Of a stretch of 64,000 nt of DNA, positions 12,347 through 22,842 are shown piece after piece. Source of the DNA: Solicoccozyma terricola (taxonomy: Eukaryota; Basidiomycota; Tremellomycetes; Filobasidiales; Piskurozymaceae); contig BCLD01000001.1 in the NCBI GenBank assembly GCA_001600875.1, forward strand, positions 2,247,452-2,311,451, given 5' to 3'. The position numbers were made by a program, and so were the translations under genes. The notes beneath the pieces were generated by a model. That model was not told where the DNA came from. It searched no databases and worked only from the letters and a program-made list of their open reading frames with translations. The stretch's first letter is position 1. The number at the start of each line of letters is the position of its first letter.

Positions 12347-13148
12347 GGGGGGGGGGGGGGCGTGTGATCAGTATTCATATCCCTGGTGCAATGCCCTCCT
12401 TTCCCTCCCCCCCCCCCCCCCCCGGCGGCCACCCCCACCCCCCACTCGCCACTCACAAACAACACATTGTCAATATCCCTTCCAATATCAACTTCCTCTT
12501 CGGATGTGCTGAACTTGAAAAAGTAGACCATAATGAAGTAACAGCTGCTCTTTCAGCTAGAGGTAAGGAATCCAACGACTGGTTGTTTGAAAGGGGGGGG
12601 GGGGNGGGGATGCAAAGAAGAGATGGTTCGAGAGGTAAGTATTCAGCGTCTCCTAAGATGAAAGAGGAGTGGGAGGATACACGCCCCCCCCCCTCTCTCC
12701 CCTTCTCGCCACCACCCACCTTCTGCAATTTCCCATTAACACCTTGATCAGCCATCATTTGATGTCTAACGCAAAGTGTCCTCCCATCCGGTGCATGAGG
12801 ATCCAACAAGTCCGGTTGTTGTTGTAGTGATGGTGATAGTGGCGATGGTGGTGGTATTAAATCGTCGGTTGGAAAAGTAGATCCAGTGGCGGTGGTTGTT
12901 GTTGTTGCAGCAGCAGAAGTAGTAGTAGTATTAGTGTTGTAAGGGATGGATTCGTTTGTTATTATTCTGAATCCAGGTCGCATTGGATCTTTGCCTTTGG
13001 TGTTGCGTGTGTTGTTGTTGTTGCTGTTGTTGCTACTGCTACTGCTACTGCCACTGGCACTGCCTTTGAGAGAAGCAGCATGAGAGGGTGGTATGGGATA
13101 AGCGGGGGTGGTGGAGAAAGTAGTGGGTGTGTGGTTGATTCTACGCAT
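9768..13148 (-). CDS. MET30: F-box/WD-repeat protein, MET30/sconB-type SCF receptor
   Basis: Substrate receptor of an SCF ubiquitin ligase; family members (Met30, sconB/scon-2) control sulphur metabolism and the cell cycle. Exons: 13148-12720, 12578-12457, 12301-11449, 11354-11128, 11029-10912, 10815-10071, 10010-9942, 9877-9768 (890 aa). After a Ser/Thr/Asn-rich N-terminus come TLCVRHQ and LWSTFSSSAHPKRKLILEGI (Met30 dimerisation block), then the F-box (about 200-248) and [20 protein letters not shown], which is diagnostic. PWKHVYCERL leads into seven WD units ending EDGEVKVWDF. An unusual insert of about 100 residues (10310-10560) separates the fifth and sixth repeats. Three introns carry long poly-C/poly-G runs and one N. 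An in-frame ATG at 13373 was rejected because it overlaps the EF-Ts promoter. Confidence 0.92.
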
Positions 13149-13408
13149 GCTCGAGTCTTGCCGTGTGACGGATGTTCTACGCCACCTGACGATCACCAAC
13201 GTGGGGTGTGTGAGTGTGGTGTGGTGTGGGTGGGTGGTGTGATGTGGTTCACGAATGACTTGCTGCCCGCCGCCGACATCGTCATCCCACCACCGCTCTT
13301 CGCCATCGCTGGCGTGCTCGGACACACGTGACAGTCCCAGATCCCTCTTTTTCGTCTCACTCACCCGTCTCACTCACCCCCCTCTCACCCCGCTCACCAT
13401 CCCCCACC

Positions 13409-14512
13409 ATGCTCACCCTCCGTCTACACATCACACGAGCATTCTCCACCTCCACCCGCATCCTCTCCGCTCCACCTCTCAAAGTCCCCATCGCCCTCGT
13501 CGCACAACTACGACGCCATAACCCCGTATCCCTCATCAAAGCACGCGAAGCTCTAGCTGCATCCAACAATTCAATCCCAGCTGCACTCGAATGGCTGAAT
13601 TCAGATCTTCAAATAAGCGGGGTGAAAAGACAAGAGAAAGTCAAGGGAAGAGAAACAAAGGAAGGCTTGATTGCGGTTTCATTGATGGGAACTAGAGCTT
13701 CCATGGTAGAGGTTGCAAGTGAAACGGATTTCGTCGCTAGGAATCAAGTGTTTAGACAATTAGTAGCATCCGTAGCGTCTACCGTTGCGTTTCTAGATCC
13801 ACCACCACGAACATCATCGTCATCAATATCACCACCATCAACACCATCAACAAACAATTCAATCTCTTTGATCAACATCACACCATCTGAAATCCTCGAC
13901 GCACCTATAATATCAACCGATCCAACATCCACAACCCTCCTCTCAACCACCCAAATCCCAACAACCCCACAATCAATCTCCCAAGCAATAACATCCACAA
14001 TAACAACAACCGGTGAAAATATCATATTCAAACGTGCAATCTCATTCTCATCACCTATTTCAAATATATCCACGACCGATCCATCGACTCCGTTCTACCT
14101 CCCTGGTACTTATGTACATGGATCAACTAATGGGGGTGGGAATGAAGGTACAATAGGTAGTCTTATCGTACTCTCCATAACATCAACATCAACATCATCA
14201 ATAATAGATCGAATAGCATTATATCCTGAACTCGGAGGTGAATTACAGAAATTAGCGAGAACAATAGCAAGACAGGTTGTTGGGTTTCAAACTATTGCAG
14301 TGAATAGACCGAATGAACAAGGAGGAAATGGCTCCTCCGAGGATGACGACGGCGTATCAAAATATCTAATCGAACAACCATTCATGATGTTCGGTGGAGA
14401 GCAGAGAACGGTAGGAGAGGTATTAGATCAATGGGGGAAAGAAAAAGAAGTGGTGGTGGTGGTTAAAACGATAACGAGGTGGGAATTAGGTGGAGAAGAG
14501 GGTTTGAATTAG
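13409..14512 (+). CDS. TSF1: Mitochondrial translation elongation factor Ts
   Basis: Guanine-nucleotide exchange factor for EF-Tu in mitochondrial translation. Single exon, 367 aa. The N-terminus is a mitochondrial presequence (MLTLRLHITRAFSTSTRIL). The UBA-like domain follows (LVAQLRRHNPVSLIKAREAL...AALEWL), then the core SLMGTRASMVEVASETDFVARN. A Ser/Thr/Ile-rich insert of about 90 residues (about 135-225) interrupts the dimerisation domain. The C-terminus has IARQVVGFQTIAV and YLIEQPFMM. The start at 13409 is chosen over 13328 because it begins the presequence. It is the only clearly conserved gene here without an intron. Divergent from MET30 with 260 bp between. Confidence 0.9.
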   Translation: MLTLRLHITRAFSTSTRILSAPPLKVPIALVAQLRRHNPVSLIKAREALAASNNSIPAALEWLNSDLQISGVKRQEKVKGRETKEGLIAVSLMGTRASMVEVASETDFVARNQVFRQLVASVASTVAFLDPPPRTSSSSISPPSTPSTNNSISLINITPSEILDAPIISTDPTSTTLLSTTQIPTTPQSISQAITSTITTTGENIIFKRAISFSSPISNISTTDPSTPFYLPGTYVHGSTNGGGNEGTIGSLIVLSITSTSTSSIIDRIALYPELGGELQKLARTIARQVVGFQTIAVNRPNEQGGNGSSEDDDGVSKYLIEQPFMMFGGEQRTVGEVLDQWGKEKEVVVVVKTITRWELGGEEGLN

Positions 14513-15371
14513 AAAGGAAAAAAATTGTCCTCCTCTTTTTTAACGAATCGGTTGGTTTTTTGTTGTCGTCGGTTTAATGAAAAATTCTCCACTCCCCTCT
14601 TCTCTTCTTTCTTTTTTAATGAAAACATGTATGGCATTTGGAATGAAATGAAAGGGAAGTTAAAGGCAGGCAGGCTAGCTGGCGCTGATACAAGGAAAGG
14701 ACCTACCTTTCTGCTGTACTGGGCATGCTGGCTGTCCCCTGGTTATGGACGGGCGAACCCCCGCCCCCCGCCACCGCCACCGCCATCCTTTTCGACAGTG
14801 GCGGAGAGGGGTGTACCGTCAACCAAGGTCGTTCTGAATATATGGATGGTTTCGGATAGGTACGGTGTATCTATCCTGAAGGTTTCAGCCCTCTTGGCCC
14901 TACTTTGTTACCTTCGCAAGGCTCGAAATTATTCCACTTTAGCCTCATTTGAAATATTCAATGACTTCATTGAGAACCTCTCATTTACTAAGAACCTCAT
15001 TTACTGAGAACCACCATTCACTGAAGCCCCCTTGGTTATTGCAATGTTTTCAACAAGAACCCCTCGCCACCGCATTCATGAGGGTTAGTTCCTTTCATCC
15101 TCTTCAGTGGCATGGAAATGCGAATTCTTAACTGCGAACCGTTTTTTTCTTTTTTGGCAAGTACCGAGGGCTGCATCTGGAGGTGGGTATATAATCAGCA
15201 CCCCACTTTGCCGTTACAGGAAGAGAGGTGTTGTTTCCCAACTCGCAGTTCCCCAGCAAATCATCCAAATCAACGCTACAACGTAAATCAAACTCACCCA
15301 GAAGTGAATTTCTCGTGTTCACAACAACTTTCCGAAGGAAAAAGTAGCCCCTCAGATCAAGGACTCTCCAC
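14513..15371. other. Intergenic, promoter of orphan gene
   Basis: No gene seen. About 14969-15035 contains three degenerate copies of a CATTyACTGAGAACC unit. A TATA box lies at 15188-15194. The segment 14758-14786 is C/G-rich (CCGCC repeats). Confidence 0.45.
15188..15194 (+). promoter_or_regulatory. TATA box of orphan gene
   Basis: TATATAA in GC-moderate flanks, 178 nt upstream of the ATG at 15372. Housekeeping genes in the window lack such a clear box. Confidence 0.45.
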
Positions 15372-16025
15372 ATGACTGACCGGCAGGAGAAAAAGAGCCG
15401 GAAGGAAAGTGATCACGAACGGTATTTGCGAAGAAAGAACGGGAAACCGACCCCGACCTACGTATCGCTCAAGCGGAATTTGAAAAGCAAAGTGGTACCT
15501 GATGATAAGAACTTGCCGAGATCACATCCGTCAAGCTCAGCCTATGTTAGCAGTAGCAAATCCCAATTTGACCTGGAAAGCGCAGTTACCTTGGGAGCAG
15601 AGTATGACGATCCGGACCATGTGGCAGGTGCTGATGAACCGGAAATGCCATGCTTGCACTACGAACTACCGGCTAATACTGCAGAAAGCCAGCTCTATTC
15701 AAACCGAATCCGGGAGGAAGCCATGTCAGGGGTGTCACGCAACAGAATATTCAGCTTGGCACTTGATCCACAACTAAACCATGGTATAATGCCGTCGTCA
15801 GGAAGTACCAGTACAGCGAGTGATACTGTATTTACTCACTACAATCACGGATCACACTATTACGACGCAGACACCAAAAAATTAAGGTGTGGTAACAGGT
15901 ACTTCCATGACTATATGCTTGACCAGTTTACCGCAAGGATTAGGAATGTGCTGACAGGATGCATATCTGCGCATGTCATAGGATCTGTTAGGGAGCAGAA
16001 GATGGGGGGGGGGTTTAGAACGTGA
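15372..16025 (+). CDS. Orphan hypothetical protein, basic N-terminus
   Basis: Not recognised. Single-exon model of 217 aa. The first 45 residues are very basic and charged (TDRQEKKSRKESDHERYLRR), followed by Ser-rich and acidic stretches; no signal peptide or membrane helix. A ten-G run at about 16004-16013 lies just before the stop, so the annotated end (KMGGGFRT) depends on exact homopolymer length; a one-base change would add about a dozen codons. Style resembles the orphan genes at 4.7-5.3, 49.7-50.8 and 52.2-52.8 kb (short, intronless, basic head, TATA box), but no sequence similarity can be claimed by eye. Confidence 0.5.
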   Translation: MTDRQEKKSRKESDHERYLRRKNGKPTPTYVSLKRNLKSKVVPDDKNLPRSHPSSSAYVSSSKSQFDLESAVTLGAEYDDPDHVAGADEPEMPCLHYELPANTAESQLYSNRIREEAMSGVSRNRIFSLALDPQLNHGIMPSSGSTSTASDTVFTHYNHGSHYYDADTKKLRCGNRYFHDYMLDQFTARIRNVLTGCISAHVIGSVREQKMGGGFRT

Positions 16026-16884
16026 GGTATTAGTCCGAGTTTCCCTCCTATTGTAGCTCAAGCAATATCAGGACGTAGTACATCAATCATTTACCAAGTA
16101 AAGACCACATCTACTTTGACAGTGACTCCCGATGTTGACTCGTAAAACGCCGTTCAAGGATCCGCTTCGTACTTTGCCACCGCTAACCGCGCGTTCATAT
16201 GCTGGGGTTACGTTCCTTTCATTATTCTCGTCTCGTCAGTTGGCGACCACAACACCTGGTAGGTGGAGGCGGGGTGGAGTACCAGACAGAAAGGATTGTG
16301 TTTTGGGAACTCAACCGTTTGCATGCCCCTTTGGCTGGGGTTGAAATCACCGCAATCTTAGTACCCAGTGCTGCAGCTGCGAGGGTCATCATCCGCACCA
16401 GAGACGTCGACAGTCATTACAGAAAGTGCCAATGGAGCGGATACTGCGGTGATTCGGATGACGTTGTCCTTTGATTGTTTATGAATGATACACCTATGAT
16501 ATGATGGTACAATACAAACCAGTTCCTGAATCTGCGCGGATGATGAGGTGCCGACCTCCACCTCCCTGCTGCCCACCTCCCGTTCCTCAAATCTGCCTCT
16601 ACCGTTGCCAGACTGGGCGGACGTCGCGGTGTTTCTCACACCAATACAGAGCAAGCTCTCAATCCTCCAAGTGCAACGTGGTTATAGACCAACTTGGGAT
16701 TATTACCCTTGTTCCTCTCGACTTGAGTATTTGTGCAGCCGGACTTCGGGCGTTTTCAAGGGACACTACATCCGACCATTGAATAACAATATGATTTAAC
16801 ATACTATAGGTCTTATCCAATCCGTACTTTCGTACTTTGCAAACCCTGTCTTGTGACAGGTGCAGAAGTGACCCACCCGCTCTC
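16026..16884. other. Intergenic, no gene seen
   Basis: Several short frames are open on both strands, but none has a recognisable motif, convincing splice structure or codon pattern. It lies between the orphan gene and the 3' end of the NmrA-like gene. Confidence 0.5.
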
Positions 16885-18277
16885 TCACTTGAGGTCCTTG
16901 AAAGCTGGTGCGGTCTTGATGAAGTCGGTCCACGACGTAAGACGTTCATCGAGGATCTGGTAAAGTCCCAAAAAGAAAACCCCCATTAGTCTCCGTACGT
17001 CGCCGAAACAACGCCCCCCTCCCACCTTATGCGACTCCGCCAAGCTCTCTCCACCGTAATAACCAAAGTCCTTACCCAAGAGGAGCATGTTCTGCAAGAG
17101 TTCCTCTTGAGCTTGTTCTGGCATACCGCTCTGGCCGAGAATCCCCTTGAATACGTCAGCTGGCAATTGAGCGAAAGAAGCGGTAGCTCCGGCTTCCGGG
17201 TAGACTTTCTTAAATTCATCGACCAATTGTTGAGGAGAGTAGTAATCGACTGCACCGTAGATTCTTTTCCCGAGTGTAGCATCACGATTCAAGAGAATCC
17301 CCTTGACGAATTTGCCGGTATCATTGGCGATATCGATGAGTGGGATAGAAGATGTATCACCTGGGATAGGAAGAGCAAAAGTCCATTTCCCAGTTGGATC
17401 TTGACGCATCATACCTCCTGGGATATTACTCATGTAGAATCCGGGCATGTAGAATGTAGCGGGGATGTTGATGGATCGGATGTAGTCCTCGACGTGAGCT
17501 TTGGAGTCGAAATGAGCGACTTTGTCGAGTTTCCCTTTGGTAGCTGGGGTCGTCGGATGGTTAGTGTGGGTGTGGGTGTTTGGCGGTATGTAGTCGTATC
17601 AACTCACACTTGGTGACGTCGATCAAGCTTGACCAGACAAAGTGTTGAACGCCGACTTCCTGAAGACGAGGGGGGGGGGGGGGACAGAGAGGAAATAAGC
17701 CGCGAGTACGGGACGACTCGCAACAGAGACAGAAATCGTCGCTCGCTATACTCGCGGAAAGAGAGTAGTGAATGCTCGCTTCGCTCGCGAATAAATGAAT
17801 GCTCACTACGTTCGCAAGACAAATAGTCTTCGCTCCGCGAAGACAGAAGAGATGAGATGCTCGCTCTGCTCGCGGAAGAAGAGCTCCCTAACGGGAGCCT
17901 GGTCTTCGCTCCGCGAAGACAAAGGAGATGAAAGCTCGCTACGCTCGCACGCCCTCCCTACGCACCTTTGCTACATCCGACACATTTTTCCCCTGCTCCA
18001 GCTCCTTTTCCCCACTATGAAGTTCCCAATAATTCGTCACCGCATACACCGCATAAGCCCCCTCCAAAGCCTTCCTAAGTGAATTCTTATCGGTTAAATC
18101 AGCAGTGACCATCTCTACACCTTGTTCGGATAGTTTGGTTGAGGATGGTTTGGAGGTGTCTCGAGTTATACCGCGAAGACGGAATGTGGATTTGGCGTTT
18201 GGATCAGCTAGGATGGTCTTTATGACGGATCCACCTTGTTGGCCGGTAGCGCCGAAGACGACGAGTAGTTTGGACAT
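16885..18277 (-). CDS. NmrA-like NAD(P)-binding protein
   Basis: Atypical short-chain dehydrogenase of the NmrA/HSCARG group; such proteins sense NAD(P) redox state or act as reductases, and the exact role here is unknown. Exons: 18277-17966, 17659-17608, 17543-17026, 16956-16885 (317 aa). The N-terminal Rossmann motif is VFGATGQQGGSV (residues 7-18), followed by LRGITRDT and GVEMVTADLTD. VGVQHFVWSSLIDVTK (encoded by the 52-nt second exon) and PGFYMSNI are typical of the family. Intron 1 is 306 nt, several times the local norm, and carries a cluster of hairpins and GCTCGC repeats described separately. Start by the Rossmann fold position. Confidence 0.88.
17690..17960. repeat. Cluster of short palindromes and GCTCGC repeats inside an intron
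   Basis: Two identical 19-bp hairpins GTCTTCGCTCCGCGAAGAC (17826-17844 and 17902-17920; 8-bp stem, 3-nt loop); GCTCCC/GGGAGC hairpin (17883-17898); GCGAGT/ACTCGC hairpin (17702-17721); four degenerate copies of GCTCGCTNCGCTCGCG at 17774-17789, 17801-17816, 17859-17874 and 17934-17949. All sit in intron 1 of the NmrA-like gene. Confidence 0.8.
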
Positions 18278-18739
18278 GATGAGGGGTGGTGCTGTGTGGG
18301 GTGGTAGTTGGTATGAGTTGATGTGGTGGATGTGGATGCGGTGGATGTGGATGTAGACGTGGACGAGGGGATGCAGGAATGCTTCCCAACTCGAAGGAAT
18401 GCTGAGTATATATATCCGCGATGCTTCCCTCGGTCATTTAAGCCGGATGACAGTACAAGTTGATTCAGCGATCGACGATCTGATTCCCTGGGGAATAGTG
18501 ACCAATGCATCCCACTGCTGGTATGCCTGCATGCACCCATCCGTCCCATCCGTCCCATCCCACCATGATCACCATGTGCTTGCTCGCTCATCATATCATG
18601 TCGGGCAAGACAGTCCCCCACCCGGCGATCGGGGATGGTTTGTGGCCACGTGGCACGTGCACCGGAGCGTGATTCGTCATTTGCTGTTTACTGTTTCACA
18701 TTCCACCACCCACTCCCACATTCCACCCGCCCCGGGCCC
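18278..18739. other. Intergenic, NmrA-like promoter
   Basis: Contains a run of GTGGATG/CGGTGG simple repeat (about 18320-18355) and TATATATCC at about 18408, probably the promoter of the minus-strand NmrA-like gene. No gene seen. Confidence 0.45.
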
Positions 18740-21700
18740 CTAATGCTGCTTACCCCTTCTCGTCTGCTTCGACACTTCACGACCGACCTTCTCCACTCGA
18801 GGCGCATTCAATATCCCAATAGACCCCAACACATACTCCTCAGACCACCAATCGTAATCACTTCTCCATGTATCCGCACCAAGCCAATTCGTCTTATCGG
18901 GTACTAAATGAATAGCACCAAACGCATTATGTCGGTTCCCATAGCATGTAAAATCTATGGCGTGTTGTCCACGAGATAACGTTCCAAGTTCGAATGCGTA
19001 CGGTTCATTGACGAGAAGAGCAGTTCGTTTGGTGTCCACGTCAACTGAAACAACCGGTCCAGCGTAATGTGCGACTCTAATTGCTGTATCCTCCGTTTCA
19101 TCTTCAATGTTCACATCACAATGATACGTGATGTTTCCCGTATAAAATGGTAATCCCATCCTGGTGATATCCCCCCATTCAATTCGTCCAAGATCCATAG
19201 AAACGATCTTCGTTGATCTACCACGAACGTCAACTCCGAAATCTCCGAGAACGTACACACGTTCCAAGTTGGTAAGCGGTCCATATTGATATTCAAGCTC
19301 GAGTTCGTGTTTTCCCTTGTCAAACGATGGAAGCGCAACCGTTTTGATATCTTGATCGACCCACCATCCTTGAGAATCTGATGAAATATCACATCCATCC
19401 AAACGAATCTTGACTTTTGTCGGACTCTCAATCGCCAGTGTTGGATATTTGACAAAAATATCAGAATCAATCGTAAACTTCAATCGTAATCGACCAGCAG
19501 CCTTTCGAGATTGAATAGGAATTGTATATGGTTGTCGGAATTTCGCTCCCTTTTTGAAAAATCCTAATCGTTCTCTCATGATTTGATCGATTCGTAAGAT
19601 TTCTTCAGCAGGGTTCCATTCTTCATCTTCCCATTGGTATGTACAATAATCGAGTAGTAGAGTGTTGGGTTCGGAAAGAGAAACCGAATTGAGGTGGACC
19701 TGTAGAGTTAGATCCGGTTAGGGGGTTAGGCGAAGTGTTAATGACCCTCCAAAACCATTAGATGCTTTCGAACACACGAAAAAGCTCACATCATGTACCT
19801 GCTTATATTCAAGACGCAGTATCTTCTGCTTCTTGGCAACCACAGAGCTTTCACCTGGTATCAGTCGTATCAACAAACTCTCACAACCGTCAAAGTAATA
19901 TGGGAATCTAGTGGTGTTGTCGCCATCGTGGGTAGCATCGAGTTCCCATGTCTTGCCATTCATCGAATCAAGGACCTGGCGAAGGAGAGAAAGGGGGGGG
20001 GGGGGGGGCCGGCATTTGGACCTTCTGTCAGCCGCCTAAACCTCCCTCCTACTTTGAATCAAACACATAACACTCACCTCCACTCGCCACTTCCCCTGGA
20101 TGACTACATCTACCGGACACGCTTCTTTACGATCAACATTACAGATGAAGATGTATCGCACGTCTCCTTCCTCTCTCATTTGATAGATCAAGGTATCCGC
20201 ACGATAGCCTTGCTTTCTATACAACGTGGTGTGGCTGATGATCATGTCGATGTCGCGATATGGTTTGAGGGCGGATAAGAGTTTCGCTTTAGACCACGGG
20301 AGTTGTACTGCGTTTTTAAAAACGGGAGGTGAGGTGACCTCTTGAGCGTCGACTAGGGTTGGTGGGGATCCAGCGATGATGATTTTCCCTCCTTGTTCTG
20401 CGAAACGTTGGAGTCGAACTAGCGTTGTAGATCTGATGGTTTTTAAATCCGGCAACACCACGACATCGTATTTACACCGCCCAACTGACAATTGCTTGTC
20501 GACGGAATCCAAATCCGTCAACGACGGGAACAGCGATTCGGAGATGAAATCAAAATCAATATGAGAGAGAAGTAACCACGATGTCAAATCGCTGAACGCC
20601 TGTTCTCGAAACTCCAGGTCTTCCCCTTTTTGATCCTTTGGACCGTTGTTAAGCCAATAACTTTCAATAGGATGGATAACAGCGACCCTCGTCACTGGTT
20701 TCCCTCGAGTTAGGGTCGAATTCACACGAGCAAAGTGATCTTCGATGTGGTGATATTCCTTCCACCACGGTGATTGATATCCAATGCAAGCAGGATAGTC
20801 TCGCTTAGCCTCTCCTTCCATCGTACTCCAGAACAAATGGTGCACGCGAAGAGTGACACCTAGAGCCGCTTGCCAATCTCCTTGCCCCTTGTGTCCTTCG
20901 AATGTGAATTGCCACCCAGTCACTCCGTACATCTCACTCATCAACCCAGGTCGTCCGAATTGTCGAGCAACGCTCTGCGCTTGTTTGGCTGTGTTGTATT
21001 CGTGGTTGTCGCAAAGCATGTCGATGCCGGGAAGTTGCATGTCACGGTAACATCGCATAACCTCTCCTGTCTGCGCTGTTTGGGAAGCTAGCGTGGGTTC
21101 CTGTGGGAAAGGTGTGCGAGTGAGCTGTATTCCCGGGCTAAAATCATGTCTTTTTCCGGCCTCACAGCATTCATGTGGCCGGTGCAATACAGCCCTCTCT
21201 TGCCACACCATTCTGCTAGGACTCCCAAGTAGTTGCTGGCAAACATTTCGCAACAGTTGTCGAGAAAGCGATATCGGGTCAGCCCACTCTGCGGAGAGTC
21301 CCAAATGATGTATGGTAACTGGTCGATGAGATCGACACCATATCGATTCTTGAACGCCGTTGGCATTTCGGTCGTCCACGGTAGGAAAATGTCCTGTTCG
21401 CCCTCCGCGAGATCAAGTGTTGACAATGGACAATACTGAGGCTCGTCCGTAAAGATGGATGGTATAGTAGAACCGAAGTCCTCCCCGCATTCCTTCTCGT
21501 AGACGGCGTGTGTCACCTCGATGAATCGATTGGTGGTCGCCGCGCTAAGTAAATCCGGATATGTCTGGTCTCCGAAGAACCCGGAATCAGGCAGCGGTTC
21601 CGCGTAGACATACCAAACCTTTTCGTTGGGTTGAGCATCTTCACCTTCCGATATGCGTCGTGACGATACCAGTCGGCCATCGTGCAATTGGATTGCAAAG

Positions 21701-22298
21701 CAGGCAATCAGGGTGCCGAGTTCACTCCGAACAGGGGCTGCGTTGGCGATGGGGATTGTACTGTTGAGGCAGCTCAGGGCGTGTGCATCTTTTGACGGGA
21801 TAGCAATTACCACTCACGGCTTTGCGTAAGGCACCTCTACTCCATATTTCCATGGTGTAAACAGCAGATGAAGTCCCTTCAATTCTGGGTGTCCATCTAG
21901 CACCTTTCCACCAGCGAACCCACTGGGCCATCTGTTTGGGTTTGGCTGCATGTCTCAACAACGGCATAGTCGTACTGACAACATTCGTCAACTCACCGAT
22001 CCTCGTCGTACAGAAGAGCAGACATGCCCTTCTCCTTGGCTCTCTCTACGCAACCCTTGACAATATCCATAAACTCTTCTCCCATGTATTCGATATCCAG
22101 TCCTACCCGCGTGTGCATGTGGAAACCTCCCATGCCCATCTGCTCCATGACATCGATCTGTTGTACGGTCTTTTGTTTCTCCTGTTTGGTGACCCATCCC
22201 CAGAACGGTGCACCTCGATACTCCTTGGGAGGATCTCTGAAAACCTCGAGGTCGAATGGCAAGCGGGAGGTAGGATATGACAGTGGGTTGGCCTTCAT
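18740..22298 (-). CDS. Large glycoside hydrolase, alpha-L-rhamnosidase (GH106)-like, tentative
   Basis: Predicted cytosolic or non-classically secreted glycosidase; no signal peptide seen. Exons: 22298-21997, 21931-21818, 21760-21166, 21100-20078, 19975-19799, 19699-18740 (1056 aa). The N-terminus FRDPPKEYRGAPFWGW, then VMEQMGMGGFHMHTR and LLYDEDRWPSGFAGG, is characteristic of a bacterial/fungal glycosidase group related to GH106 TIM-barrels. Possible acidic catalytic regions are SIFTDEPQY and LPGIDMLCDNHEY. The C-terminal 300 residues look like a GH2-type beta-sandwich sugar-binding domain (ELEYQYGPLTNLERVYVLGDFGVDV). The family number and substrate are uncertain. It is divergent from a sugar transporter across 544 bp, suggesting import and hydrolysis of the same glycoside. 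Intron 4 carries a long poly-C run on the coding strand. Confidence 0.8.
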
Positions 22299-22842
22299 GG
22301 TGAGGTGTAGATGTTGTTGCTGCGGCGCGAATACAGCGGTGGTGGGCGACTGAATAACGTCTTAAAGACATGCTGCGTGACCCGCAGGACCGGTAGAAAG
22401 ATAATGCGAGCAGGCTGGATATGGTTCAAGAGACTGCAACAGCGGCCCGCCACTCTCCGACGCTAGGCCACGCTGCCGCTTTGTTACGATAGGAAGCTAA
22501 ATATCGAAACATAATGTGCAGCGAAGCATATGGTGCAGCTCGGCATTCCCTACGCTGTTCTGGTCGGCGTTGCGATTATCCGACGCCCTATTCATACCGC
22601 GCGGATGGAGTAATTTCGCCACTTGCGGACCGGGTGGCGGTGGTGCCTTAGCTCATCCCATAACCACCTTGGCATAACCATCGCGGTAAAGTCAGTCGTC
22701 GCTACTGGTGCGCATCAATCTTGGTCCGATGGACCACTTGTACCCCCTCTACCTGAGCCCCACAGGGATATAAACCTCTGTATCTGCCTGATAGACGATC
22801 CGGGGCCCTCATCAAGTCCCACATTATCACCATTACACCATC
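22299..22842. promoter_or_regulatory. Shared divergent promoter region, glycosidase / sugar transporter
   Basis: 544 bp between two divergent start codons. It contains several CGG/CCG pairs (for example around 22440-22460 and 22628-22640) that could be zinc-cluster factor sites. No coding potential. Co-regulation is inference from the layout only. Confidence 0.45.

Noticed and set aside
17690..17960. CRISPR-like array
   Set aside because: Repeats are unequal, partly palindromic, irregularly spaced, and lie in a eukaryotic intron; no cas genes.
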